Origin: Flavobacteriaceae bacterium CRH
GTDB lineage: Bacteria; Bacteroidota; Bacteroidia; Flavobacteriales; Flavobacteriaceae
Direction: 5' to 3'
Assembly: GCA_001507425.1 (NCBI GenBank)
Contig: LMAJ01000032.1
Location: 1-46,073, forward strand
Length of the DNA: 46,073 nucleotides
This document shows positions 32,555 to 42,048 of the stretch, one piece after another (positions within the stretch are counted from its first letter, which is position 1; each line of letters opens with the position of its first letter). The notes beneath the pieces are model-generated. The model was not told where the DNA came from, made no database searches, and saw only the letters and a program-made list of their open reading frames with translations. The position numbers were made by a program, and so were the translations under genes.

Positions 32555-35500
32555 TTATTTGTTTGAAATAGATGGAAACTGTAATTCGATGGCACTCTGG
32601 TTAAAGGAATGGGCAGCTTCTGCATATTGTTTTTTGATATCAATAGCCTGATTTAAAAAACTAATATAGGACCAGTAGCTCATATCGCCATTGGCATAAC
32701 TTTTCTGTGCCGATTCAATAATCTGAACGGCATATTGCAATCCTTCATTTTGATAATACGAAAGTGCTTTTTGCTGTTTTTCAAAATTGTTTTCCAGTTC
32801 CTGCATCTGAAGATTTAAAGCCAGTTTGTTTTTATCTAATGCAAGCTCTGACTGCGAAATACTTATTGAAGCGGCTTGCACTTTGGCCGTATTGGCTCCT
32901 CCAAATAACGGAATTTGAAGCCCTGCCGTAAAGCCCTGAAATAAAGATTCCGTATTGATGGTCTGGGCAAAATATCCCAGTCCCAATTTTGGTGTCCGCA
33001 TAGCCTTAAAGGTGTTGGCTTCTTTTTGATACACTGAAATCTGCTGGCTGTAATAATCGGTCACAAGTGCCTCTACTTTTGGATTTCCTTTCTGTTTTAC
33101 AACTGTATACAGCAAAGGAACGTTTGCATCAGGAACAATGTCCTGGTCTGTCTGAACAAAAAACTGCAGCTGCTTTTGGTAAATTGCCAAATCATATTCT
33201 AATTGTGCTTTTTGTGTTTCAATCTCTTTTACTTTGGCCTTGGCACTAATGACCTCAATATTCCCACTTTCCCCTGTTTGAAAGCGAAGTTCTGCATTTT
33301 TAAGAAATTTGGTATAAATGTCATTGAGTTCCAAATTTAATCTTTGAATGGAAACACCATACAAGTACTGATAGTAAGAAAGGGTTACCGCTTTTTCTAT
33401 TTCATATTCAGATAGCGCTTTTCTTTTCTCAGCCAATTTGACCAGTTCCTCCTGAAGCTGGCGATTGGCTTTTGTGATTTTCCCTATTGGGAAGTATTGC
33501 TGAATCGAAACATTATGATCAAAATCTACACTATTGAACTGTCCTCCCTGATACTGCACATTTAAAGGATCGGGCTGAAAGGCTGTCTTTTTTAAAACAG
33601 TCTGTTTTTCAATTTCCTTATCGGCGATTTTCAAATCAATATTATTAGATTTTGCCATTTCAAGTGCTTTTTCCAGACTGATTGTCTGGCTATTTTGGGC
33701 AAATGAGAAACTGGTAAAAAACAATATCAGTAGCGTTAGGATAGGTTTATGTATCATTTTTCTTTTTTTAGTTCCATTCTCCAGTAATAAGTATAATATT
33801 GGCAAAACAATGAGGGTCAATAAGGTTGCTGAGAATAATCCTCCAATAACCACTGTTGCCAATGGTTTTTGCACCTCTGCTCCTCCACTGGTGGACAAAG
33901 CCATTGGCAAAAATCCAAGTGAAGCTACGGCTGCTGTCATCAGCACGGGTCTTAATCTGGTTTTGGTTCCGATTAAAACACGCTGCAGAGGGTCTGTTAT
34001 GCCTTCAGTTTTAAGCTGATTGAAATAAGAAATCAAAACAATACCGTTTAATACCGCAATTCCAAATAAAGCAATAAAGCCTATTCCTGCTGAAATACTA
34101 AAAGGCATGCCGCGCATCCAAAGGGCAAAAACACCTCCAATTGCTGAAAGCGGAATGGCTGTAAAAATTAACCCAGCCTGTTTAAAGCTGTTAAAAGTAA
34201 AAAAAAGCAAAACCAATATAAGTCCTAAAGCAATTGGCAGAGCTACCGATAAACGCTTAGTGGCTTCCATTAAATTTTCAAACTGACCGCCATATGTTAC
34301 ATAATATCCTGCCGGAAGCTTAAGCTCTTTATCTAATTTTAACTGGATTTCTTCCACGACACTTTTTATATCGCGCCCGCGAACATTAAGTCCGACGGTA
34401 ATTCTGCGCTTACCATCTTCACGACTTACCTGAACCGGCCCTTGCTCATAATCAATCGAAGCTACTTGTGAAAGTGGAACCTGCTGTCCGTTTGGAAGGG
34501 GAATAAACAAATTACTGACATCGGTGATATCGCTTCTATTGTCTGCATTCATACGCACTACAACATCAAATCGCTTGCTCTGTTCATATATTTTACCAGC
34601 AATTTCTCCTGCAAAGGAAGAACTTATGATTCGGTTTATGTCTGATATATTTAGACCGTACAAAGCAATTTTATTATAATCATATTTGATTGTAATCTGA
34701 GGAAGACCTGTTACTTTATCGGCCTTTAAATCCCCTATTCCTTCTATACCTTTCACTTTCGAAATCAGTTCGTTTGCTTTTGCATCGAGAACTTCCAAAT
34801 CATCTCCAAAAATTTTGATGGCAATATCACTTCGGCTCCCTGTCATAAGCTCGTTAAAACGCATTTGAATAGGCTGTGAAATTTCAATGTTTGCACCTGG
34901 AATAACTTCCATTTCTTCTTTCATTGCATTGGCAAGTTCTTCCCAGTTTGCATAATTGCCGCTCCATTGCTTTTTGTCTTTAAGAACGATTATTAAATCC
35001 GCGCTTTCGATAGGCATTGGATCGGTTGGTATTTCACCACTTCCTATTTTGGCAACAATTGTTTTAATTTCCGGAAATTTCTCTTTTAATATTTTCTCGT
35101 ATTCAGTAGTGGTTTTAACCATCTGGGTAAGGGAACTTCCCGTCATAATAGTGGCATTAATGGCAAGATCTCCTTCCTCTATAGTTGGGATGAATTCACC
35201 ACCCATATTTTGGAATATTATAATTCCCAGCGCGAATAACCCCAAGGCGATACCCAAAACTATTTTTTTGAACTGAAGGGCTTTCTTTAAAAACGGCAGA
35301 TATATGTTCTCTAGCCTAGACATCATTCGATCACTAAAATTATCTTTATGCTCTGTATTTTTTGATAGAAACAGGGCACTCATCATTGGCACGTAGGTCA
35401 ATGAAAGCAAGAAAGCCCCAATTACTGCAAAACCAACTGTCATGGCCATTGGTTTGAACATTTTTCCTTCCGTCCCTACAAGTGCTAAAATTGGAAGATA

Positions 35501-36874
35501 AACTATAAGGATAATAATTTCTCCAAAAGCGGCGCTGTTTCTGATTTTTGATGCTGAATTGTAAACCTCCTCATCCATTTCTTCTTTGGATAAATTATCT
35601 TTTCGCTTGAGTTTTTGCAAATGGTGCATTGTGGCTTCTACAATGATGACCGCGCCATCGACAATTATTCCAAAGTCAATAGCCCCCAGGCTCATTAAAT
35701 TTCCGCTTACCCCAAAAGCATTCATCAGGATGACTGCAAAAAGCATCGCCAATGGAATAACCGATGCTACAATCAAACCGGCTCTAAGATTGCCAAGGAA
35801 TAAAATCAAAACAAAAATAACAATCAATGCCCCTTCCAGTAAATTTTTGGTTACCGTTCCAATGGCATTATCCACTAATTTCCCCCTGTCAATAAAAGCT
35901 TCTGCAACAACACCTTCAGGCAGGCTTTTATTGATTTGAATCATCTTTTCTTTGATACGGTCAACCACTGCGCTGGAATTTTCACCTTTTAGCATTAAGG
36001 CCATACCACAAACAATCTCTCCTTTTCCATCCTTGGTAGATGCCCCATAACGAAGTGAAATACCCTCACGGACCTGCGCCACATCACGTACCAGTACAGG
36101 TGAGCCGTTACGGTTTTTAACCACAACATTTTCCAGGTCTTTTACTCCTGTTGCCATACCGACACCACGGATAAAATAGGCATACTGATCTTTTTCAATA
36201 TAAGCGCCGCCCGTATTTTGATTGTTTTTTTCCAAAGCATCAAAAATTTCAGTAATGGTAACTCCCAGACTGTTTAATGTATTTGGGTTTACGGCAATTT
36301 CGTATTGTTTCAGTTTTCCACCCCAAGTACTTACATCGGCAACTCCTTCTATTCCCTGCAATTGAGGTATGATGATCCAATCCTGAATGGTACGGAGTTT
36401 TACAGCATCATATTTGCTTTCGTAACCCTTTTTGGCATACACATCATATTGGTAAATTTCGCCTAGACCCGTGGAAATAGGTGCTAGTTCCGGAGAACCT
36501 GCGTAATCGGGAATGTTTTCTTCGGCCTGTTTTAAACGCTGGAATATTTGTTCTCTGGCCCAGTAAATATCTACATCGTCCTGAAAGACAACCGTTACAA
36601 CAGAGAGTCCAAAACGGGAAATGCTGCGAAGCTCAATAACCTTAGGAACTGTTTTTACTGCCTGTTCCAAAGGATAGGTAATTAATTGTTCTACTTCCTG
36701 ACTGGCTAAAGTTGGAGCTGTGGTAATTATCTGTACCTGATTATTGGTTATATCAGGCAGGGCATCGAGTGGTAATTTTTTAATCGAATAACTTCCCCAG
36801 GCGATTAAGACCAAGGTAAATAATAGTATAATGAACTTATTCTTTATACTGAATTGTATGATTTTGTCTAACAT
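32555..36874 (-). CDS. czcA: CzcA-type heavy-metal RND pump fused to a TolC-like outer-membrane channel
   Basis: 1439-residue fusion. Residues 1-1030 are an RND transporter with 12 membrane segments. Helix 4 carries DFGIIVDGAVIIVEA, the HME-RND signature with two Asp and a Glu that fits CzcA-type divalent-cation (Zn/Co/Cd/Ni) exporters rather than copper/silver CusA. From Met1040 a complete signal peptide follows (KPILTLLILFFTSFSFAQ), and then a TolC/CusC-like coiled-coil channel of about 400 residues. The internal signal probably acts as a last membrane crossing and is cleaved, releasing the channel subunit. The start at 36874 puts the first helix at the usual distance. It is followed by the adaptor and the P-type ATPase. 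Confidence 0.92.
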   Translation of the reverse strand: MLDKIIQFSIKNKFIILLFTLVLIAWGSYSIKKLPLDALPDITNNQVQIITTAPTLASQEVEQLITYPLEQAVKTVPKVIELRSISRFGLSVVTVVFQDDVDIYWAREQIFQRLKQAEENIPDYAGSPELAPISTGLGEIYQYDVYAKKGYESKYDAVKLRTIQDWIIIPQLQGIEGVADVSTWGGKLKQYEIAVNPNTLNSLGVTITEIFDALEKNNQNTGGAYIEKDQYAYFIRGVGMATGVKDLENVVVKNRNGSPVLVRDVAQVREGISLRYGASTKDGKGEIVCGMALMLKGENSSAVVDRIKEKMIQINKSLPEGVVAEAFIDRGKLVDNAIGTVTKNLLEGALIVIFVLILFLGNLRAGLIVASVIPLAMLFAVILMNAFGVSGNLMSLGAIDFGIIVDGAVIIVEATMHHLQKLKRKDNLSKEEMDEEVYNSASKIRNSAAFGEIIILIVYLPILALVGTEGKMFKPMAMTVGFAVIGAFLLSLTYVPMMSALFLSKNTEHKDNFSDRMMSRLENIYLPFLKKALQFKKIVLGIALGLFALGIIIFQNMGGEFIPTIEEGDLAINATIMTGSSLTQMVKTTTEYEKILKEKFPEIKTIVAKIGSGEIPTDPMPIESADLIIVLKDKKQWSGNYANWEELANAMKEEMEVIPGANIEISQPIQMRFNELMTGSRSDIAIKIFGDDLEVLDAKANELISKVKGIEGIGDLKADKVTGLPQITIKYDYNKIALYGLNISDINRIISSSFAGEIAGKIYEQSKRFDVVVRMNADNRSDITDVSNLFIPLPNGQQVPLSQVASIDYEQGPVQVSREDGKRRITVGLNVRGRDIKSVVEEIQLKLDKELKLPAGYYVTYGGQFENLMEATKRLSVALPIALGLILVLLFFTFNSFKQAGLIFTAIPLSAIGGVFALWMRGMPFSISAGIGFIALFGIAVLNGIVLISYFNQLKTEGITDPLQRVLIGTKTRLRPVLMTAAVASLGFLPMALSTSGGAEVQKPLATVVIGGLFSATLLTLIVLPILYLLLENGTKKRKMIHKPILTLLILFFTSFSFAQNSQTISLEKALEMAKSNNIDLKIADKEIEKQTVLKKTAFQPDPLNVQYQGGQFNSVDFDHNVSIQQYFPIGKITKANRQLQEELVKLAEKRKALSEYEIEKAVTLSYYQYLYGVSIQRLNLELNDIYTKFLKNAELRFQTGESGNIEVISAKAKVKEIETQKAQLEYDLAIYQKQLQFFVQTDQDIVPDANVPLLYTVVKQKGNPKVEALVTDYYSQQISVYQKEANTFKAMRTPKLGLGYFAQTINTESLFQGFTAGLQIPLFGGANTAKVQAASISISQSELALDKNKLALNLQMQELENNFEKQQKALSYYQNEGLQYAVQIIESAQKSYANGDMSYWSYISFLNQAIDIKKQYAEAAHSFNQSAIELQFPSISNK

Positions 36875-36901
36875 TTGAATATAATAATGAAATGAGAAAT
36901 C

Positions 36902-36964
36902 AGGCAAGTTTGCCTATTTAATACTGTGGAAATTCCACAATTCTCTAACCCGAAATTACTCGGG
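36902..36964 (-). promoter_or_regulatory. leader with three inverted repeats ahead of the pump gene
   Basis: Between the DUF6660 stop and the czcA start are AGGCAAGTTTGCCT (36902-36915), TGTGGAAATTCCACA (36925-36939, a perfect 7-1-7) and CCCGA-N6-TCGGG (36949-36964). They may form RNA hairpins that adjust expression within the operon or include a metal-regulator site. No T-run follows, so complete termination is unlikely. Confidence 0.45.
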
Positions 36965-36972
36965 CAACATTA

Positions 36973-37296
36973 TTATGCTATTTGAGGCGGCTGCCAAATA
37001 CTTCCGCAAAAATTGGAAGCAAATACTGAAGTGTAACTTGGCAGTGCACATTTGATAGTTTTGACAAGAACAGGGAAATCAAAAGTAATAGCCGAGGCAT
37101 AACTCAACACCTGAACCCCACAACAATTACATATGCAAAACGGTGAACACAAATCACTTTGTCCATGAGAGTGGTCCATATCTGCTGCTGCAAATCGAGC
37201 TGAATTAAGGGCAGAATTATTTGCTACCTTGTCTGCGCAGGGCATACAGGAAATTATCAAAATGATAAGTGACAATATGATATTGGTGATTTTCAA
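36973..37296 (-). CDS. DUF6660 family Cys/His-rich protein
   Basis: 107-residue exported protein with an N-terminal hydrophobic signal (NIILSLIILIISCMPC). The centre has clustered metal ligands, ADMDHSHGQSDLCSPFCICN followed by CCGVQ. Proteins of this kind often precede CzcA-type pumps in Bacteroidota and are likely periplasmic metal binders or sensors. It is the first gene of the metal-export operon, 98 bases ahead of the pump gene. A Cys in LIISC could make it a lipoprotein. Confidence 0.75.
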   Translation of the reverse strand: MKITNIILSLIILIISCMPCADKVANNSALNSARFAAADMDHSHGQSDLCSPFCICNCCGVQVLSYASAITFDFPVLVKTIKCALPSYTSVFASNFCGSIWQPPQIA

Positions 37297-37324
37297 GACA
37301 GTAAAAATACTATTTATTCCATTA

Positions 37325-37332
37325 CAAAATTA
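37325..37332 (-). promoter_or_regulatory. -7 promoter element of the metal-export operon
   Basis: On the minus strand TAATTTTG, an exact TAnnTTTG match, lies 28 bases before the DUF6660 start. No -33 TTTG at the right distance is seen. Confidence 0.45.
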
Positions 37333-37552
37333 ATTATTTAAAATGCTCCTGATAAAATCAATACAACGAGCCACAATACCTAGTAAGTATAACAAATTTA
37401 GGTTTGATATTTAAGAAAAACTGAGTGGTGCTCCATTTGTAATAATCTGGCGTTAATTTCCTGCACCTTTCTTGGATTAATATATACTAGATTTTGCAAT
37501 GAATTAACTTTGAATAGGAATTATAATGATTAATGTTAGATAGGCAGTATTA

Positions 37553-40237
37553 CTAAAACTTATAATCCACTTTTAATAGAAGGTATCTTGGAAGAATCCG
37601 GTATTCAGTTTTTGAGATAAGGACATCGCTTATGTACGATTGCCTGAAGGTTTTAGTGTTAAATAAATTATTCGCAGATAATGACAAAGTAACTTTGTGT
37701 TTTCTGAGTGTATAATTTGCCATGATGTCCAGAAAATAATATTTACTGTTAACCGCATCCAAATTTCCAAAGTGATACCTTTCAGTTTGTATTTCTGCGT
37801 TTAAATCTTTTGAGAAAGTTAGAAGCAAATCTAAAAATGAAAGATTGTCCGTGCTTTTATTGACAACTGATGTTGTAATTTCATTTATTGTCCACTTGCT
37901 TCCAAAATGATAATTAAAAAAACCTTTAAAATTTGATCTTATCTCTGCGCCAGAAACCAGTACTTCAGATTTAACCTCTCGTAAGTCACTGCCATTTACT
38001 ATATTCTTATAATTGCTTTTAGAGTAATTTGCGTCAATTTTTAAGTTTGATGTTATAGTGCTGAAAAAGTAACTCATATCAGCATCTGCCCTGAACATGG
38101 ACCTGTCGTTTATAATAATTTTTTCCAGCTTGGAATAAGTGGGCTGGATCGTTGCATTTGTCGAATAAAAGTCAAAATTTTTATAATAATATACAGAGGC
38201 ATTTGAGGAAAATTTACTCTCCCAATTTCCGAGTAGGTACTTAAGATAAAAAACATTTGACTCCAACTGGTTAAAATGCCCCGTCCCTCTCTGAAAGCTT
38301 TTATAGCTGGTCAGCACATATCCATCATATACATCTACAATCTTAGCACTTGTGACGTTATACGAAAATGATGCACTGATCTTATTATTTGTATTAATCT
38401 GCCAGCTTAAAACTAATGCTGGATTTATATAAAGGTTATTTTTTTTCTCCGCATTTTCAGAGGTATTTAAATCCGAAAATATCTGATGTAACTCTACTTT
38501 ACCTTCAATGGAAAACTTTGTAAAAAAATAATTATATTTTGATTTTACATAAAGGTCTTGCGCACCGAATTTTATTTTATTATAGTAACCAGATTGAGAA
38601 TTTACAGTATAATCGTCCTGTAAGAATTCTAATTTGGAATTAAAGTAATCAGTCCTGTTTTTATAACCTGCTTTGAATTCGGCAAGGTGGCCTCTTTCTT
38701 TTTTAGCAAACACATGAGCCTCCAGACCGAAAAAGTTCATCTTATCCTCACTTTTCTGTTTCAAATTATTTGCAGTGATGCCCTCAGGTAATAAATCCTG
38801 AAAGAGAAAAACGTTGTTAAAATAATTTTGAGGTATATTTTCATTTATAAATCTTCCTGTAAAAATTAAAACTTTATTACTTTTAAATCTGTTGGTATAA
38901 ACGACCTTTTGGTCTATGAGCCGCGCATTTTCAGAAAGTTTTTCTTTTGACTGTTCTTTATTAAATATTAAATTAGTATTTGTGTTTCCAATTTCCGAAC
39001 TGTATTTGCTTAAAAATTCTAGTGATTCGTTAGTTGAAATGTCATAGTTAAAATTAATTTTCCCAAAGTTTATACTTTTCTTCTTGCTTAGGGTATAATC
39101 TTCCAGATTTGTAAATCTGGTATCCTCAAAATTATACTCATCAACTGCTTTGCGGTAAAAATCATTTTTGTCAGAATTGAAAAAGCCTATGACTTTTAAT
39201 TTTATTTTAGGAGAAATTGTAAAAATAGAGTTTAAGGAAACAAGTTCAGCGTTATTAAAATTTGTTCGCTCCTCTCTTAAATTTGGTTTTGACGAATTCA
39301 GACTGAGTAATGCCTCTGAATTCTCTTCATCACCAATACTGCTGATTCCATCTGAACTTACTGGTCTTATAATATAATTTATATCTCCGACTGCGTCAAC
39401 TCCAACATTATTCATATTTCCTAATAAATAGAATTTTGCCTTTTTATCAAAAGACATGAGATTTGTTCGCACATCATATCTGTTCTCCGAAGCAATGCCG
39501 TAACCTAAGCTCATGTTTCCGAACCACTGGGACTTAATATCATCTTTCAAGGTAAGATTCAGGGCTACTTTATCACTATTTTCAATATTCTTCAGTAATC
39601 GATTATTGGAATATCGTTTATATATTTCGATCTTATCAACTGTTGATGCACCTAGGTTCTTTGTAAGGAGCTTGTACCCATGCTCAAAAAAATCATCCCC
39701 GCCAATCATTACTTTTTCCACTTCCTTATTACCGACTTTAATAGTTCCATTTTCTGAAATGTTAAGACCAGGAATTTTTCTTAACAGATCTTCTAAAACA
39801 GTTTCGTTGCCTTGTGCAAATGATTTTGCATTTATAACAATGGTATCATTTTTAACTGTTATTGCTTTTTCATTTTTAATTACAACTTCGTCTAAAAATG
39901 TGGTTTGGTCCTGCAAAACTGCATTTTGCATATATTTTTTTACCCCTGCCTCAATAGAAATTTGAAATGCAGTCGGATTATATCGAATCGCGGCAAAAGT
40001 GAGTTCATAGGGACCGGGCTGCTCTACCTCAAGTACGTAAGTTCCATCTTTAAGAGTCCTAGTAAAGGCCACTATTGAATTACTGATCTTCGATTTAATA
40101 AATACGTTACTGAAGGAAATCGGAGTTGAATCCTTGTCACTGACAGTTCCTGAAATAATGCTTTGAGAATTTAGAGTATTAATTGTTAGAAATTGAAGCA
40201 ACAATAAACATCTAAAAATGTTACGTTCTATACTCAA
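37553..40237 (-). CDS. TonB-receptor-like outer-membrane protein with carboxypeptidase-regulatory domain
   Basis: 894-residue outer-membrane protein. A signal segment (LLLLQFLTINTLNSQ) is followed by a CarboxypepD_reg-like beta-sandwich (IISGTVSDKDSTPISFSNVF). A plug-like domain follows (VLEDLLRKIPGLNISENGTI, KVGNKEVEKVMIGGDDFF), then a large beta-barrel to the C-terminus ending LLLKVDYKF. It resembles the group of outer-membrane beta-barrel receptors paired with GLPGLI proteins; the transported substrate is unknown. The start is TTG, five bases after the GLPGLI stop codon, so translation is probably coupled. It is the last gene of the unit. Confidence 0.85.
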   Translation of the reverse strand: MSIERNIFRCLLLLQFLTINTLNSQSIISGTVSDKDSTPISFSNVFIKSKISNSIVAFTRTLKDGTYVLEVEQPGPYELTFAAIRYNPTAFQISIEAGVKKYMQNAVLQDQTTFLDEVVIKNEKAITVKNDTIVINAKSFAQGNETVLEDLLRKIPGLNISENGTIKVGNKEVEKVMIGGDDFFEHGYKLLTKNLGASTVDKIEIYKRYSNNRLLKNIENSDKVALNLTLKDDIKSQWFGNMSLGYGIASENRYDVRTNLMSFDKKAKFYLLGNMNNVGVDAVGDINYIIRPVSSDGISSIGDEENSEALLSLNSSKPNLREERTNFNNAELVSLNSIFTISPKIKLKVIGFFNSDKNDFYRKAVDEYNFEDTRFTNLEDYTLSKKKSINFGKINFNYDISTNESLEFLSKYSSEIGNTNTNLIFNKEQSKEKLSENARLIDQKVVYTNRFKSNKVLIFTGRFINENIPQNYFNNVFLFQDLLPEGITANNLKQKSEDKMNFFGLEAHVFAKKERGHLAEFKAGYKNRTDYFNSKLEFLQDDYTVNSQSGYYNKIKFGAQDLYVKSKYNYFFTKFSIEGKVELHQIFSDLNTSENAEKKNNLYINPALVLSWQINTNNKISASFSYNVTSAKIVDVYDGYVLTSYKSFQRGTGHFNQLESNVFYLKYLLGNWESKFSSNASVYYYKNFDFYSTNATIQPTYSKLEKIIINDRSMFRADADMSYFFSTITSNLKIDANYSKSNYKNIVNGSDLREVKSEVLVSGAEIRSNFKGFFNYHFGSKWTINEITTSVVNKSTDNLSFLDLLLTFSKDLNAEIQTERYHFGNLDAVNSKYYFLDIMANYTLRKHKVTLSLSANNLFNTKTFRQSYISDVLISKTEYRILPRYLLLKVDYKF

Positions 40238-40242
40238 GATAT

Positions 40243-41016
40243 CTATTTATTTTTCTTTTCTGCTTCCCAGTCATATAACAGTTCAACGCTTGTTCTGGTA
40301 TCCGATCCATTTTCCATTGTTGTGCCTCGGGGCATGACTTTCATAATCCTTGCGTACATTATCTGCTTTTGTTTTTCAATTTCCTCAACAAATCCTTTCA
40401 AAGTAATTTCTTTGGCATTCTGTTTGTCAAGCACTGTCAAATCAGCATTATCAGATGGGGGATATGAAATTTTGGAAACTGTCCAGTGATAATTATTTGC
40501 GGTATCATGAATTTCAAGGATAAGACCTGGCAGACCATAAAATTTCCAAGGCCCAAAAGGAACTGAAATATAAGGCGTATACCAAGCTATGTAGCTGCGT
40601 CCTCTGAAATTTAAGACCGCTTTACTGCAGATAAATGTATCGATTTTCTTTACTTCATTGTTGTTAGAAAGTTTCCACTTCATATCTGGCAACGGTTCTA
40701 CAATTTTAAAATTTTTATTTTTTATGTTGTCAATTGATATAACCTTTTCATTAACCAAGTCGACTGACTCATAGGTGTCAATTTCCTTTTCAGTTACATT
40801 AATAGAATTGGTATTTTCATCAGTTTGTATTCCAGCCATAGAATTATTTGCGAATGTCTTTGAAATTGATAAGCTACTAGTACATGTTGTGATTACTTTT
40901 TTTTGCGTATAATTTTCATTAAATACATTTAAGGTATATTCCACCACAACATTTTTGATCTGAGCTTTTACTGACAGGGCAGCAAATAAAAGTATTATAA
41001 TAGCAAATTTTTTCAT
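40243..41016 (-). CDS. GLPGLI family protein
   Basis: 257-residue exported protein with a signal peptide ending SVKAQ. The family-naming motif is present in FGPWKFYGLPGLILEIHD, preceded by KAVLNFRGRSYIAWYTPYI. GLPGLI (TIGR01200) proteins are restricted to Bacteroidota, are exported, and typically lie next to outer-membrane receptors; their role is not established. Here it lies directly between a small secreted protein gene and the receptor, with five bases to the latter, which suggests the three act together, perhaps in handling or exporting the small protein. Confidence 0.92.
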   Translation of the reverse strand: MKKFAIIILLFAALSVKAQIKNVVVEYTLNVFNENYTQKKVITTCTSSLSISKTFANNSMAGIQTDENTNSINVTEKEIDTYESVDLVNEKVISIDNIKNKNFKIVEPLPDMKWKLSNNNEVKKIDTFICSKAVLNFRGRSYIAWYTPYISVPFGPWKFYGLPGLILEIHDTANNYHWTVSKISYPPSDNADLTVLDKQNAKEITLKGFVEEIEKQKQIMYARIMKVMPRGTTMENGSDTRTSVELLYDWEAEKKNK

Positions 41017-41033
41017 TTATATTTTTTTAGTAA

Positions 41034-41065
41034 AATACAGCTTAGAAATATTTCTAAGCTGTATT
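41034..41065. terminator. 32-bp perfect hairpin between the secreted-protein gene and the GLPGLI gene
   Basis: AATACAGCTTAGAAA and TTTCTAAGCTGTATT are perfect 15-base arms around TA, 17 bases after the stop of the 121-residue gene. On the minus strand a short T-rich stretch follows. It probably terminates part of the transcripts or protects the 3' end, giving more of the small protein than of the downstream genes. Confidence 0.7.
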
Positions 41066-41081
41066 CCATTAATTTATTTGA

Positions 41082-41447
41082 CTAATTACCTTCAGTACCT
41101 GGTTCAGGTTCGTCCGGTACGAAACGTATAATTGGCTCCAAGCCAATCGTATCAGGAAACGCACCCGGTGCTTCCATAGGCTGAAGTACGTCCAAAAGTT
41201 CTCTCATCATTTGATTACATCCACTTTGAGAAGTTACGTTAGGAAAGCTCCATGTATTTGAATAGCTTCCATGACTGTCATGCCACGCTATATAAACGCT
41301 GCAACCGTAAACAACAGCATATCCATTTTCAAAATACTGGATTTCAGGACCATTACTTTTCCAATCTTTTTTTATCCCTAAAGATTCGTTTGCAAATACC
41401 CCAGAAGCTAACATTGAAAGACACAATGTAAAAATTAATTTTTTCAT
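41082..41447 (-). CDS. small secreted protein of the GLPGLI locus
   Basis: 121-residue protein with a clear signal peptide (MKKLIFTLCLSMLASGVFA). The mature part has two Cys (Cys49 in VVYGCSVYIAW and Cys77 in SQSGCNQMM) that could form a disulfide, and an acidic proline-rich C-terminus (RFVPDEPEPGTEGN). The family is not recognised. Position ahead of a GLPGLI protein and an outer-membrane receptor, and a strong hairpin after it, suggest an abundant secreted effector, pheromone or toxin-like product handled by those proteins. Confidence 0.75.
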   Translation of the reverse strand: MKKLIFTLCLSMLASGVFANESLGIKKDWKSNGPEIQYFENGYAVVYGCSVYIAWHDSHGSYSNTWSFPNVTSQSGCNQMMRELLDVLQPMEAPGAFPDTIGLEPIIRFVPDEPEPGTEGN

Positions 41448-41703
41448 ATAAAAGGTTTAATTAATGAATAGATATACATAACTCCTTAACGGATCAAAAG
41501 CGCTTTTGGACGTTCTGGAGTTTGGTATTTTGTCTCAAATAAACAATAAAAAAATTTCTTACAAAATGTGAAAATCACATAATGCATCAAAATTTAAAAA
41601 TAAAATCACCACCTTGATGAGTATGAAAAAATATTATTGTCCTCTATTATTTTAATACACTATTTCTTCTATAAATTTCATCTATCCAAACGTTGAAAAA
41701 ACT

Positions 41704-42048
41704 ATGAAATTGAATAAAATAATTAAGGGCCTGCGGGTAGAGAAGAAATTATCTCAAAGTTTTATTGCTCACGAATTATTTCTCGAACAGTCCCAGTATT
41801 GCAGAAGAGAAAAAGGGGAAATACATTTCACCCCTGACGAAATTATAAAAATTTCGCAAGTTCTGGGAACCACCATTGCTATATTGTTCGGGGAGGAAGT
41901 TTCTAAGCCGGTAGATCAAAATAAGGAGTTTACAACAAAATATGTTACGGTGCCTGAAAAATTTATTGAAGATTACGAGCTTCTTCTTAATAAGAAGGAT
42001 GACGAAATAAAAGTACTCAGACAAAAACTTGGCAATTCCCTTGTGTAA
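41704..42048 (+). CDS. XRE-family helix-turn-helix regulator
   Basis: 114-residue regulator. The HTH_3 domain covers about residues 5-62 (GLRVEKKLSQSFIAHELFLE, SQYCRREKGEIHFTPDEIIK, ISQVLGTTIAILFG), and the C-terminal half ends in a coiled coil (YELLLNKKDDEIKVLRQKLG) that probably dimerises. It is transcribed away from the secreted-protein/GLPGLI/receptor unit with a 256-base shared upstream region, so it may control that unit. Confidence 0.88.
   Translation: MKLNKIIKGLRVEKKLSQSFIAHELFLEQSQYCRREKGEIHFTPDEIIKISQVLGTTIAILFGEEVSKPVDQNKEFTTKYVTVPEKFIEDYELLLNKKDDEIKVLRQKLGNSLV

Noticed and set aside
33067..35939. Several plus-strand frames of 60-117 codons opposite the CzcA-TolC gene
   Set aside because: Antisense shadows of a continuous 1439-residue protein with recognisable domains.
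39513..39965. 150-codon plus-strand frame opposite the outer-membrane receptor
   Set aside because: Antisense to the conserved plug region of the receptor, with no independent support.
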